From: an uncultured Bacteroidales bacterium
GTDB taxonomy: Bacteria; Bacteroidota; Bacteroidia; Bacteroidales; Muribaculaceae
Length of the DNA: 64,000 nucleotides
Direction: 5' to 3'
NCBI GenBank assembly: GCA_902779125.1
Contig: CACZAC010000004.1
Span: 1-64,000, forward strand
Of the stretch, positions 8,236-17,174 are shown piece after piece; position 1 is the stretch's first letter; the number at the start of each line of letters is the position of its first letter. The notes under the pieces were generated by a model. That model worked only from the letters and a program-made list of their open reading frames with translations, was not told the origin of the DNA and made no database searches. Made by a program: the position numbers and the translations under genes.

Positions 8236-9645
8236 ATGAACATTAGTAATTTTACCAAGGCGATGCGCTGGATGCGCCGCCACAAGAAGTTAGTTATCTT
8301 TGTTATCACAATGATCCTTATAGCCATTCTCGCCTCCTGCATCACTGGAGGCACAACGGGCAATGCCATGCTGGCCGTGGGGATGATTATCGGTGGAATT
8401 GATGAGGGCAAACACGTCGTTGACGGCCCCCTCACGACCGACCTGTCGCGCGAAGGCTCACCGGAACTGCTGCTTAACGAGATTGACCAGCAAATCGTGA
8501 AAATCCGTCCCATGTCCACCCCTATCGACCAGATTTCGCGCTACGCCGGCAGCAAGCACAGTGGCAGCATGGTCGTGGACTATTACAGCGTTGACACTAA
8601 GCCCACTACCACAGCCCTGGACATGAATGTAACCGAGTCGGATGTTTCGGAGGGAGACGAGACCCCTATCACCGTCATCAGGACCGCGAACAACGACATC
8701 TTTGACCCCACCGACACTATCCTCGTGCAAGGTACATCGGGCTATGAGGCCGACGGCCATTCCGAGAGCGGCCAAGACCTGATGCTCTATGTCGTCAGTC
8801 GCGACAGCAACGGCGTGAGCGTCATTGCAGTGAACGGTCCCACAATCAACAATGTGCCGAATTGTTTGCCCAACATAGCAAAGGGAACCCCACTGGTGCG
8901 CATGGGACGCGCCGCCAGCGAACTCGATGTGCAGTCCCCTCAGTTCGAGGCATTGCCCAAGAAGAACCGCAACCTTTGCCAGATTTTCAAGATGCAGGTG
9001 GAACAATCCACGCTGCAGCGTCTGGCCAACAAGGAAGTGGGTTGGACGATGAGCGACCAGGAAGAAGCAGCCGTCTATGACATGCGCTTGGGCATGGAGA
9101 AGTCCTACCTGTTCGGCGTAGCACGCCAGCTGTGGGACAACAACAAGAAAGAGTATGTCTATTTCACCGGTGGCATCTGGAACCAGGCAGGCAAAGATTT
9201 CAGCATCGAGTCTTCGACCGAACTCACCGCCAGCCGCATGGTTGACCTGATGCATGACGCCTTCACGGGCAACGCCGGCAGCAAGCGCAAGATTCTCATT
9301 GGCGGCAGCGACCTTATCAGCCGCATCAGCAAGCTCGATTATAACCGCGTCATCACAGCCGGGCAGCACGTCAGCAAATGGGGCATCGATTTCACTGAGT
9401 TGCGCTCGAAATTCGGTTGCCTGTATGTGCTGCTGAGCGAGGTGTTTGACGAGGTGGGCATGAGCGAGTGCGGCATCGTCATCGACCCCGAGTATATCCA
9501 GAAGTACACCCATATCCCCTTCAGCACCGAGCAGCTCAACCTCAAGAAGAGCGGTGTGCGCAACGTGGACGCACTGGTGATGACCGAAGCTTCGTGCCTG
9601 GTGCTGCGCTATCCCAATGCGCACATGCGCATCACCATCCGATGA
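8236..9645 (+). CDS. Phage major-capsid-like protein with N-terminal membrane anchor
   Basis: 469 aa. From about residue 75 the sequence resembles HK97-fold major capsid proteins of the SU10/DUF5309 kind: VKIRPMSTPIDQISRYAGSK near the start of the domain, the strand-rich middle, and a C-terminal part with KRKILIGGSDLISRISKLD and MTEASCLVLRYPNAHMRI. The first 74 residues are unlike a capsid: a basic stretch MRWMRRHKK, then a hydrophobic segment (about residues 19-36, VIFVITMILIAILASC) that ends in LASC, which fits a lipobox, then a second hydrophobic, glycine-rich stretch (TGNAMLAVGMIIGG). This predicts an inner-membrane-anchored or lipidated capsid-like protein. The stop codon overlaps the next gene's start (ATGA). 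Confidence 0.65.
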   Translation: MNISNFTKAMRWMRRHKKLVIFVITMILIAILASCITGGTTGNAMLAVGMIIGGIDEGKHVVDGPLTTDLSREGSPELLLNEIDQQIVKIRPMSTPIDQISRYAGSKHSGSMVVDYYSVDTKPTTTALDMNVTESDVSEGDETPITVIRTANNDIFDPTDTILVQGTSGYEADGHSESGQDLMLYVVSRDSNGVSVIAVNGPTINNVPNCLPNIAKGTPLVRMGRAASELDVQSPQFEALPKKNRNLCQIFKMQVEQSTLQRLANKEVGWTMSDQEEAAVYDMRLGMEKSYLFGVARQLWDNNKKEYVYFTGGIWNQAGKDFSIESSTELTASRMVDLMHDAFTGNAGSKRKILIGGSDLISRISKLDYNRVITAGQHVSKWGIDFTELRSKFGCLYVLLSEVFDEVGMSECGIVIDPEYIQKYTHIPFSTEQLNLKKSGVRNVDALVMTEASCLVLRYPNAHMRITIR

Positions 9646-10040
9646 AGTACTTCACCATCAAGGAACTGACCCGATCGGCGACCGCCCAGCATCTGGGCAT
9701 CGACAATACGCCACCCGCCAGCGCTGTCAAGGCACTGCACGCTCTGGTGGACAACGTACTCGACCCATTGCGCCAGGCGTGGGGCGGTCCCATCATGGTC
9801 AACAGCGGCTACCGTTGTCCCGAACTGAACAAGCTGGTGGGCGGCACCCCCTACAGCCAGCACCAGCGTGGAGAAGCCGCCGACATCACCGTCGGGTCAC
9901 AGTCGAGAAACCGCCGCCTGCTGGCTCTCATCAAGCGTCTCGACCTGCCCGTTGACCAGTGCATCGACGAGAAAGGCTGCCGCTGGATCCACGTGAGCCA
10001 CCGCACCGGCCACAACCGCCGCCTCTACATGAAATTTTAG
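9642..10040 (+). CDS. M15 family peptidase (endolysin-like, D-Ala carboxypeptidase type)
   Basis: 132-aa peptidoglycan peptidase of the Peptidase_M15_3 type. The zinc motif SxHxxGxAxD is present as SQHQRGEAAD (His74, Asp81), with the later zinc/catalytic element WIHVSH (His117). The start YFTIKELTRSATA and the segment VNSGYRCPELNKLVGG are also typical of phage-associated M15 enzymes. It has no signal peptide. The start codon at 9642 overlaps the capsid-like gene's stop by 4 bp, so translation is coupled. In a phage it would release virions by cleaving cross-links; here it may act in the same compartment as the anchored capsid-like protein. Last gene of the island, with a terminator after it. 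Confidence 0.9.
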   Translation: MKYFTIKELTRSATAQHLGIDNTPPASAVKALHALVDNVLDPLRQAWGGPIMVNSGYRCPELNKLVGGTPYSQHQRGEAADITVGSQSRNRRLLALIKRLDLPVDQCIDEKGCRWIHVSHRTGHNRRLYMKF

Positions 10041-10112
10041 TACGAGGCAGCCGAGAGAGGGATTGTGCAGTGGCACGAGAAAATGAGGGCAATCATTTAG
10101 GGTAATCATTTG

Positions 10113-10153
10113 GGGCAACCATTGACGTTGAGGTCGATGGTTGTCCTTTTTTA
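10113..10153 (+). terminator. Rho-independent terminator closing the phage island
   Basis: GGCAACCAT (10114-10122) pairs with ATGGTTGTC (10137-10145), with one extra G-C at the base, followed by a run of six T. This is the clearest end of the 6145-10153 transcription unit. Confidence 0.75.
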
Positions 10154-10177
10154 TTGGTGAGTAATGCAAAAAAAGGG

Positions 10178-11842
10178 TTATAGGAGGATGAGGAGGAGAA
10201 CCTGGGCAATGATGACGCGGAGGAACATGCTCAGGGGATAGACGGCGGCGTATGCCACCGACGGGCGGTCACTCTTCAAGGTATCGTTGGCATAGTTCAT
10301 TGCCATGGGATTGGCCATCGCTCCGCTGAGCATACCGCACAGGGCGGCATAGTCGATGTGCGCCAGCCTCAATGCCAGCCAACCCACCAGCAGTACAGGG
10401 ATGACGGTGAGCAGGAAACCCGTTCCAACCCACAACAGTCCCTCGGGACGGACAACAGTGGCGAAGAAATCGGGACCTGACGCCAAACCCAGACACGCCA
10501 GGTACAGTGCAAGACCGATGGAGCGCAGCATGAGGTTGGCGCTCGATGTGGTATAGGCATTGACGTGAATGCGGGGACCGAAGGCTCCTATGAGGATACC
10601 CGCGATGATGGGTCCTCCAGCAAGTCCCAACTTGACAGGAGCCGTAATGCCGGGCAGGATGATGGGAATGGAGCCGAGAATCAGTCCCAGCGTCATACCC
10701 AGGAAAACGGTAATCAGATTGGGCTCGTCCAGCATCTTGACGGCATTGCCCACCTCTTTCTCGACATTCTTGAGCGCCTCGCTGTGTCCCACAACGATGA
10801 TGCGGTCACCCAGCAGCAGACGCAGGTCGGGTGTAGCCAGCAACTGCAGCCCGCCACGGTTCACACGGCTGATGTTCACGCCATAATGCTTGCGCAGACG
10901 CAGGGAGCCTAATTTGCGGCCATTGATTTCGGGTTTGGTGACGAGAATCGCCTGAGAAACGAGATCGCTGTCAATGGCGTTCCAGTCGATGTCCTCCTTG
11001 TTCCAGTCGGTATTTTCCTGTTTGCCGAAGAGGACTTGCATCGCTTCGGCATCATTATGGTCACGCATAATCACCAGCAAGCGGTCATCGCGCATGAGCA
11101 CGGTGTCGGCTTCGGGGATGGTCACCTTGCCGTCACGCCACAAGCGTGAAATGACAAACTGACGAGGGCTGATGCGCGCCAGGTCGCCCACGGTCTTACC
11201 GATGATGCCCTCGTTGCGCACCTGATAGGTGGCGATAAACGTGTGGTCGGCCTCTTCCTCGCTGTCATCGATGAGATGGTCACTGGGGCGCACCATCACC
11301 TTGCGCATCAAGGCGAAGGCCAAGATAACGCCCACCACGCCCAGGGGATAAGTCACAGCGCATCCAAGTGCAGCACCACTCTCGGGCAAATGCAACTGAG
11401 ACAAGGTCTGCTGAGCAGCAGCCAGCGCAGGGGTGTTGGTCGTGGCTCCGCACATGATGCCAACCGCATCGCTCAGGTTAATGCCAGCCAAGGGCAATAA
11501 CAAGGTCAACACTGTGCCTACAAGCACAACAGCCAGCGCCCACAAGTTGAGCGTGAGTCCCGACTTGTGGAACGAACTGAAGAAGCCCGGACCCACCTGC
11601 AGTCCCAAGGCATAGACAAACAAGACAAGACCGAAGTTTTGAGCATACTGCAGCATATCGGCATCAATCGACAGGCCCAAATGACCAGCCAGAATGCCAA
11701 GGAAGAAGACAAAAGCCACACCGAGTGATACGCCTAACACTTTGACTTTGCCAAGGGCAAGGCCACAGGCACACAACAACGACAGCACGACTACCGCCTG
11801 CACTGCCGAGTGGGTCAAAAATATGTCACTCAACCACTGCAT
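10178..11842 (-). CDS. Putative transporter, AspT/YidE family with two TrkA-C domains
   Basis: 554-aa inner-membrane protein. Two halves of about five to six hydrophobic segments each (AspT/YidE-YbjL duplication domains) flank a central cytoplasmic part with two RCK/TrkA-C domains: GIIGKTVGDLARISPRQFVI and GRKLGSLRLRKHYGVNISRV begin them, at roughly residues 210 and 300. Family members exchange carboxylates (aspartate:alanine in AspT), while the YidE branch has no proven substrate. The gene overlaps the glycerate kinase gene by 17 bp and is read after it, which suggests the transported compound is glycerate or a related acid; this is inference. Confidence 0.85.
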   Translation of the reverse strand: MQWLSDIFLTHSAVQAVVVLSLLCACGLALGKVKVLGVSLGVAFVFFLGILAGHLGLSIDADMLQYAQNFGLVLFVYALGLQVGPGFFSSFHKSGLTLNLWALAVVLVGTVLTLLLPLAGINLSDAVGIMCGATTNTPALAAAQQTLSQLHLPESGAALGCAVTYPLGVVGVILAFALMRKVMVRPSDHLIDDSEEEADHTFIATYQVRNEGIIGKTVGDLARISPRQFVISRLWRDGKVTIPEADTVLMRDDRLLVIMRDHNDAEAMQVLFGKQENTDWNKEDIDWNAIDSDLVSQAILVTKPEINGRKLGSLRLRKHYGVNISRVNRGGLQLLATPDLRLLLGDRIIVVGHSEALKNVEKEVGNAVKMLDEPNLITVFLGMTLGLILGSIPIILPGITAPVKLGLAGGPIIAGILIGAFGPRIHVNAYTTSSANLMLRSIGLALYLACLGLASGPDFFATVVRPEGLLWVGTGFLLTVIPVLLVGWLALRLAHIDYAALCGMLSGAMANPMAMNYANDTLKSDRPSVAYAAVYPLSMFLRVIIAQVLLLILL

Positions 11843-12959
11843 AACATTGATTCAATTCCGACACTACTCTACAAACAGCCTGAGACACCCGCATGAGGGT
11901 GGAACCAGTATCCATCGCCTCATCAAGCGGCAAACCGTCACTCACGGCAATGGCACGTGTCAAGCCAGCGGCTACAGGGTCAAAAACGGGTGCGATAGCA
12001 CCGCAGAGTGCCACCACTGGGATTCCGCGTTCTTGCGTCATTCTGATGACACAGCCGGGCCCCTTTCCCATGAACGTCTGGTTGTCGAGGCGTCCTTCGC
12101 CCGTAATGACCAGGTCAGCCCCTTCGAGCGCATCGGCAAGGCCATTTCGCGCCAGGACATAGGGAGCGCCAGGCAGCAATTCACAGTCGAGCAGGTGCAT
12201 CATCAAGGCAGGAATGCCTCCCGCCGCGCCACAACCAGCCCTGCTGGCGATTTTGTCACCGACAATTGAAGCGACATGCACCATGCCACGCTCCAACTGC
12301 TCTACTTGCTCGGTCGAGGCACCCTTTTGTGGTGCAAAAACCTGAGCTGTCCCCCGTTCACCGCACAAGGGGTTATCCACATCGGTCAACAGTGTAAATT
12401 TACACTTTTTAACTGTTTGTGGAATGCCCGCAGTTTCGATATAGTCAATTTTTTCAAGGCTCTCGCCGCTAGGATAGAGGTGATGGCCATCGGCATCAAG
12501 GAATTCGGCACCCAGGGCACAAAGAATGCCCATTGCCGCATCACAGGTTGCCGAGCCGCCCAATCCTAACACGATACTGGAAGCGCCCCGCTCCATGGCG
12601 TCACGCATCAGCAGTCCCGTGCCAAAAGTCGTTGCCCGTACTACGTCGCAGGCATCTTCGGGCAGCAAGGCCAGCCCACTTGCGGCAGCGACCTCGATGA
12701 GTGCAGTGCCGTCATCACACAGGAAATATTGCGCTGTGACAGGCGCCCGTTGCAGTAACGGGCCCATCGTGGGCGCTGTCACCCACTGCCCCTTGCTGCT
12801 TGCTGCCAGCACCCGAGTCGTTCCATCGCCACCATCGGCGATAGGCACCGAGACCGTCTTTATACCATCAAAGCCGCACAAGGAGTCTTGTGCGGCCTCG
12901 TTGAGTTGCTGAGCCGTTGCCGAACCTTTGAACTTATCAAATGCCAGAACGACCTTCAT
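11826..12959 (-). CDS. glxK: Glycerate kinase
   Basis: 377-aa cytoplasmic kinase of the GarK/GlxK family (class II), phosphorylating D-glycerate, normally to 2-phosphoglycerate. Recognised by the N-terminus MKVVLAFDKFKGSATA, the glycine loop VPIADGGDGTTRVL, the mid-domain GLGGSATCDAAMGILCALGA, and the C-terminal GEGRLDNQTFMGKGPGCVI plus ALCGAI. Length matches the family. It is upstream of, and overlaps by 17 bp, a membrane transporter gene, so a small uptake-and-phosphorylation operon is likely. The symbol follows the family; garK would fit equally. Confidence 0.9.
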   Translation of the reverse strand: MKVVLAFDKFKGSATAQQLNEAAQDSLCGFDGIKTVSVPIADGGDGTTRVLAASSKGQWVTAPTMGPLLQRAPVTAQYFLCDDGTALIEVAAASGLALLPEDACDVVRATTFGTGLLMRDAMERGASSIVLGLGGSATCDAAMGILCALGAEFLDADGHHLYPSGESLEKIDYIETAGIPQTVKKCKFTLLTDVDNPLCGERGTAQVFAPQKGASTEQVEQLERGMVHVASIVGDKIASRAGCGAAGGIPALMMHLLDCELLPGAPYVLARNGLADALEGADLVITGEGRLDNQTFMGKGPGCVIRMTQERGIPVVALCGAIAPVFDPVAAGLTRAIAVSDGLPLDEAMDTGSTLMRVSQAVCRVVSELNQCYAVVE

Positions 12960-12986
12960 GGCAGTTTGCGTTTACAGGTTACGCTT

Positions 12987-13874
12987 TTAACCTACCTTAA
13001 CCACCAAGAAATTGGACTTCTCCCAGAAACGGCTCGGATTCAAGATGCGCAGCACCTTGGCTCCACCCTGGTCAACAATCTCATAGGAGTCCTTGGGATG
13101 GTTAGTCATCACCTGTGCCTTGTTGTTGTGCAGAGGAATTTCATTGAGGGTGCGGCGGTCTGCCTTAGTGAAATAGGACATCTCAAAGTCGCCTTCCAGA
13201 ATCTTGGTCTTGCGCAGGAAGCCCGTCTCGATAATCTTATGGTTCTTGAGTTCCTTCTTGGAACCGATGACATAATAGCAAGTGTTCAGGTTGGTCACCT
13301 CGTTGGTGAGCTGCTTGGACTCCTGCTGAGCGGCTTCTTTCTCCCTGGTCACCGACTTGTTGACGGTGTTCAGCGAGTCCACACTCTGATTCAGGTTCTT
13401 GATCTGGATGTGGGCAGCAGCCAGCTGTTCGGTCAAGTTGTTGATGGTCTTCTGCTGGTCCTCGAGTTGAGCCTTGAGGTTGGCAATGCTTTTCTCCATC
13501 GTGGAATTGTAGTTGGTGGACTGCTTGAGTCTTTTCTCCAGGTCAGCCAGACGCTGTTTGTGCTTGTTGATGGACTGCTGGATGAGCACGATGTCGTCGC
13601 GCAGCTGTTTCTTGCGGTCGGCGGTCTCGCCACTCAGGTTGTTGACCGACACGATATCTTCCAATTCCTTGATTTGCTGCATGCCATCGGCGATGTCGCC
13701 CATGAGTTGCATCAGACTGTCCTTCTCGGCGTTGGCCGTATTGATGGAATCTTGCAAGACTGCATTGATGGAATCCTGGCGCATAGCCTCCTGTTCCAAT
13801 TGGTTGGTACGTTGACAAGCCGGCAACACTGCCAGACCTACCATCAACCAAACTAAATACAAAATCTTCTTCAT
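12987..13874 (-). CDS. Coiled-coil periplasmic lipoprotein
   Basis: 295-aa predicted lipoprotein. A signal peptide ends in the lipobox LPAC (Cys at about residue 20). Residues 21-190 are a long, charged heptad-rich coiled coil (for example TADRKKQLRDDIVLIQQSIN and MEKSIANLKAQLEDQQKTIN). The last 95 residues form a compact globular part (YYVIGSKKELKNHKIIETG... SRFWEKSNFLVVKVG). Similar proteins are common in Bacteroides and have no assigned function. Followed closely by rsmI upstream (25 bp), so it may be its operon partner. I do not recognise a specific role; a structural part in the envelope is plausible. Confidence 0.75.
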   Translation of the reverse strand: MKKILYLVWLMVGLAVLPACQRTNQLEQEAMRQDSINAVLQDSINTANAEKDSLMQLMGDIADGMQQIKELEDIVSVNNLSGETADRKKQLRDDIVLIQQSINKHKQRLADLEKRLKQSTNYNSTMEKSIANLKAQLEDQQKTINNLTEQLAAAHIQIKNLNQSVDSLNTVNKSVTREKEAAQQESKQLTNEVTNLNTCYYVIGSKKELKNHKIIETGFLRKTKILEGDFEMSYFTKADRRTLNEIPLHNNKAQVMTNHPKDSYEIVDQGGAKVLRILNPSRFWEKSNFLVVKVG

Positions 13875-13899
13875 AATCTTATCCTATTTATGTTAGTGT

Positions 13900-14634
13900 T
13901 CAAACCTTAGCGTTCTTCTGCTTAAAAGCGGCATACTTGTCTACCTTAACCGCTGCCACGGGGGGGCAGCCAGCCACGACAATGACAATCTCGCCACGGG
14001 GTGCATTGGCGGTGAAATACTCCACCAGTTCGCCCAGCGTGCCGTTGTGGGTGGTGTTGTGCATCTTGCTGATTTCACGCACCACGCTGGCCTCGCGTTC
14101 GGTGCCGAAAGCCTCGGCAAACTGCTGCAAGGTCTTCAACAGGCGCACGGGCGACTCATAGAAGACCATCGTCAGCGGTTGGGCCTTTAATTCTTCCAGC
14201 CGCGTGGCACGCCCTTTCTTCTGAGGAAGGAATCCCTCAAAGACAAAACGGTCGCACGGCAGTCCCGAATTGACCAGCGCCGGCACAAAAGCGGTAGCGC
14301 CCGGCAGCGTCTCGACCTCGATACCCTGACGACGGCACTCGCGTGACAGCAGGAAACCCGGGTCGCTGATGCCTGGTGTTCCCGCATCGCTGATGAGTGC
14401 CATCACCGCCCCACCCTGCAGTTGTTCAACGACAGCAGCCACTGCCTCATGTTCGTTGAACTTGTGATGGCTGCGCATGGGGGTAGCGATACCGAAGTGC
14501 TTGAGCAGCACGCCGCTAGTGCGGGTATCCTCGGCAAGCACAGTATCTACCGTCTTGAGCACCTCAATGGCTCGAGGCGTCATATCGGCGAGATTACCTA
14601 CCGGTGTCGGCACTATGTATAACTTACCTGCCAT
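13900..14634 (-). CDS. rsmI: 16S rRNA (cytidine-1402-2'-O)-methyltransferase
   Basis: 244-aa SAM-dependent methyltransferase of the tetrapyrrole-methylase fold that 2'-O-methylates C1402 in 16S rRNA at the ribosomal P site. Family signatures are clear: LYIVPTPVGNLADMTPRAIE at the N-terminus, LAEDTRTSGVLLKHFGI, ALISDAGTPGISDPGFLLS, and LPGATAFVPALVNSGLP. It lies 20 bp after the acidic-protein gene and 25 bp before the coiled-coil lipoprotein gene, all on one strand. Confidence 0.95.
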   Translation of the reverse strand: MAGKLYIVPTPVGNLADMTPRAIEVLKTVDTVLAEDTRTSGVLLKHFGIATPMRSHHKFNEHEAVAAVVEQLQGGAVMALISDAGTPGISDPGFLLSRECRRQGIEVETLPGATAFVPALVNSGLPCDRFVFEGFLPQKKGRATRLEELKAQPLTMVFYESPVRLLKTLQQFAEAFGTEREASVVREISKMHNTTHNGTLGELVEYFTANAPRGEIVIVVAGCPPVAAVKVDKYAAFKQKNAKV

Positions 14635-14654
14635 ATCAGATTAGGCTGGCATGC

Positions 14655-15644
14655 TCAATTACGCTGCTGGAAGTGATTGCGCACGATGTTCATGAAGTCC
14701 TGCACCACCTCGTTGTCACGGTCCCACCCCAGTTGGGTGAAGAAGTACAGTTCAGCGTTGCCATAGGTGCGCATCGCCTCGATATGCTCGATGGCCGTAT
14801 CCAGGGCATTGGCACTGTTGGCAAACAGCTCACGCTGGAAACGGAAACGGTCGTTAAGGGAAAAAGCCTTGCGGATATCCTTAGACATGGTGCGCTGCAG
14901 TTTCTGGTCAACGCGCAGCTGGCCAGCAGGCTCGTTTTCCTCAGGGAATTCGGTGGGAACTGGGGGAACAGGCATCTCCTCCGGCTCGGGGAACGTTTCT
15001 TCCTCGGCTTCGATAAACTCCACGGTGATGTCGGGCTCATCTTCGGCTTCGGGAATGACTTTGGGGTCAGGAGCGGGCACCGGCTCGTCACTGTCCTCAG
15101 GCATATGGAACACGGGGGGCATCACCGGCGGCTCGGCAGGCTTTGCGGGCTGCTGGTCGGTCGCATCCTCTACGGCGGCAGACTCTTCCTCGCTGGCTGC
15201 CTCGGACGGTTCCTCGTCGGCCTCGATAAATTCTACAGTGATATCGTCATCGGGTTCACGGTCCTCGACAGGAACCTTGTCGGACTGTTCATCCTCATGC
15301 TTGGGCTCCTCATAGTCAAGGGTAAACACTTCCTTGAACTCCTCTCCATTGTCGTGCTGCCATGTCTCGTCGGCATCATAATCCTCCTCGGGCAGATGCT
15401 CGGCCTCCTGGACAGGTTCCTCAACGCCAGTAGCTACTGCGGGTTGGGGAGTCTCGACAGGTTGGGCTGCGGCCTCTGCCGCCTTGAGCTCAACGCCGCA
15501 CATATCAGCGAGCTCGCGCACCTTGCGTTTCAGTTTATTGGTGATGACATCGGGCGTATTCTCCTCACCCAATCGACGGGTAACGAGCATCAGTCCTTCA
15601 ATCTCATATACATGAGACAGCATTTTCTCTATCGACATGTCCAT
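14655..15644 (-). CDS. Acidic hypothetical protein with low-complexity middle
   Basis: 329 aa. The first 65 residues (MDMSIEKMLSHVYEIEGLML, then VTRRLGEENTPDVITNKLKRK) look helical and folded. Residues 70-240 are a low-complexity, Glu/Asp/Pro-rich linker with the phrase ITVEFIEAD/EE occurring twice. The C-terminal 85 residues (DIRKAFSLNDRFRFQRELFA ... FFTQLGWDRDNEVVQDFMNI) are helical and folded again. This two-ended layout is known in Bacteroidetes proteins of unknown function. It has no signal peptide, so it is probably cytoplasmic. An alternative start two codons later (15638) is possible. Upstream of rsmI by 20 bp. Confidence 0.7.
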   Translation of the reverse strand: MDMSIEKMLSHVYEIEGLMLVTRRLGEENTPDVITNKLKRKVRELADMCGVELKAAEAAAQPVETPQPAVATGVEEPVQEAEHLPEEDYDADETWQHDNGEEFKEVFTLDYEEPKHEDEQSDKVPVEDREPDDDITVEFIEADEEPSEAASEEESAAVEDATDQQPAKPAEPPVMPPVFHMPEDSDEPVPAPDPKVIPEAEDEPDITVEFIEAEEETFPEPEEMPVPPVPTEFPEENEPAGQLRVDQKLQRTMSKDIRKAFSLNDRFRFQRELFANSANALDTAIEHIEAMRTYGNAELYFFTQLGWDRDNEVVQDFMNIVRNHFQQRN

Positions 15645-15736
15645 AATCTTCTGTTACTTTGTAGCTTAGCGATAATTCGCCAAGGATTTGCTTTACATTC
15701 AACCTGCAAGTTTAGGCATTTTTTTTGAAACACCAA

Positions 15737-17173
15737 CTATTTTCCCTCAAAAAGATTGCACAGGAAGACCCCGATTTGCTCTCGGATGCCAGCTTGTGAG
15801 CAATTGAAGTTATTGACCAGCACAGCGAAGGCATAGCGCGGCTCCTCGGCGGGATAATAGCCCACGAAGCACTGCACATGACGCATACTGCCCGACTTGA
15901 GCACGATGCGGTCACTCAACGGGTTCGCCTTGAGGGTCTTGCCGGAGCGGCCTTCAGCCTTGGGCATCAAGTCGCACAGGCGCACGCCGTCAAAACGGCG
16001 GTGGGCCATCATCGTGAGCATATCACCAAAGAAATTGACCGATGCCTTGTTGGCCCTCGCCAGTCCACTGCCGTCGCGCATGAACAGGGGCTCGGTATCG
16101 ATACCCTGCAATCCCAGCCAGTGCTTCACGGCAGCTACGCCCACATGGTCCAGGTCGCTGGGCATTCCTTCATAGCCCTTCAGCTCCCAGTCACGGGCAC
16201 CGATGGCACGCAGCAGGGCATGGGCAAACATGTTGTCGCTGCGGTCGAGCAGCGAGGTGATGATTTCGGTCAGTTCAGGGGACTTGTGGATTACTAGCAA
16301 GGTGCTTTCGGCACCTGCCATGGCGCTGCGCAACTCCAGGTCACGGGTGTAGTCAATACCGCTGGCCTTCAGGGCACGTTCCACGCTATCGACGAGCATG
16401 GGTGCAGGTGTGGGGTTGGCATAGGTGTTACGGTAACTCTTACCTGTCGTCTCGCCAGTAATCACCAGGGCGGGGATACTATAGTCCAGATAGGGCGTGA
16501 TGGCATTACGGCCACGATTGGCACGGCAACGGCTGATGACCTTCAATCCGGGCACAGCAGGTGAGAAACTGGAATTGGTTACGCGTCCGCGACCGTCGAG
16601 CGTGTAGGACACGGTCACCAGATTGTCATGGAAATTCAATGCATGGACAGCAGTGCCATAGTCATAGGCCAAGTCGCCCACATCCCAATCCTCGTCATAG
16701 TATGGATAACTGTAATAGCTGTCATCGCCGATAACAGCGCCCTCAACGCTCCTGATGCCACGAGCCCTCAGGGCTGCGATGATTTCATCGACGATGTTGG
16801 CCTGACATGGCAAGAACACAGAACCCAGCGTGGGGTCACCGAGGCCACGGATGATAATGTTACCCTTGAAATGGCCATTCTCGACTGTGCCATCCAGATA
16901 TACCGGGGTTTCAAACCTGTAGTGGGGTCCCAACAGTCCCAATGCCGCCGACGAGACAACCGTCTTCATGGTCGATGCGGTGATATTGGCCTGATCGGGG
17001 CGGAAACTGGCGATTGACTTGGCTGAGTCCAAATCGATGACCTGGACACCCACCGACGCATAGCGCAACGTGCTGTTTGACACAAACTTGTCCACCGCCT
17101 GCTGCGGTGTGAGAGCCATAACCTGTAAAGCGGCGACCATCGCCGACAATATGTATAATGTAATACGTTTCAT
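15737..17173 (-). CDS. dacB: D-alanyl-D-alanine carboxypeptidase/endopeptidase (PBP4, peptidase S13)
   Basis: 478-aa periplasmic serine peptidase that trims and cuts peptidoglycan cross-links. The start at 17173 (MKRITLYILSAMVAALQVMA) is chosen because it begins a signal peptide; the frame is open further upstream but overlaps the next gene. Penicillin-binding motifs: SxxK as STMK (residues 67-70), SxN as SDN within DRSDNMFAHALLRA, and KTG as KSG within IVLKSGSMRHVQC. The insertion between motifs 1 and 2 (VIGDDSYYSYPYYDEDWDVG) is typical of S13. Only 1 bp separates it from the upstream HExxH gene, so both are probably on one transcript. Confidence 0.93.
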   Translation of the reverse strand: MKRITLYILSAMVAALQVMALTPQQAVDKFVSNSTLRYASVGVQVIDLDSAKSIASFRPDQANITASTMKTVVSSAALGLLGPHYRFETPVYLDGTVENGHFKGNIIIRGLGDPTLGSVFLPCQANIVDEIIAALRARGIRSVEGAVIGDDSYYSYPYYDEDWDVGDLAYDYGTAVHALNFHDNLVTVSYTLDGRGRVTNSSFSPAVPGLKVISRCRANRGRNAITPYLDYSIPALVITGETTGKSYRNTYANPTPAPMLVDSVERALKASGIDYTRDLELRSAMAGAESTLLVIHKSPELTEIITSLLDRSDNMFAHALLRAIGARDWELKGYEGMPSDLDHVGVAAVKHWLGLQGIDTEPLFMRDGSGLARANKASVNFFGDMLTMMAHRRFDGVRLCDLMPKAEGRSGKTLKANPLSDRIVLKSGSMRHVQCFVGYYPAEEPRYAFAVLVNNFNCSQAGIREQIGVFLCNLFEGK

Positions 17174-17174
17174 A

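Noticed and set aside
6145-10153. A complete prophage
   Set aside because: No integrase, terminase, tail, replication or repressor gene and no visible attachment repeats; only four genes are phage-like.
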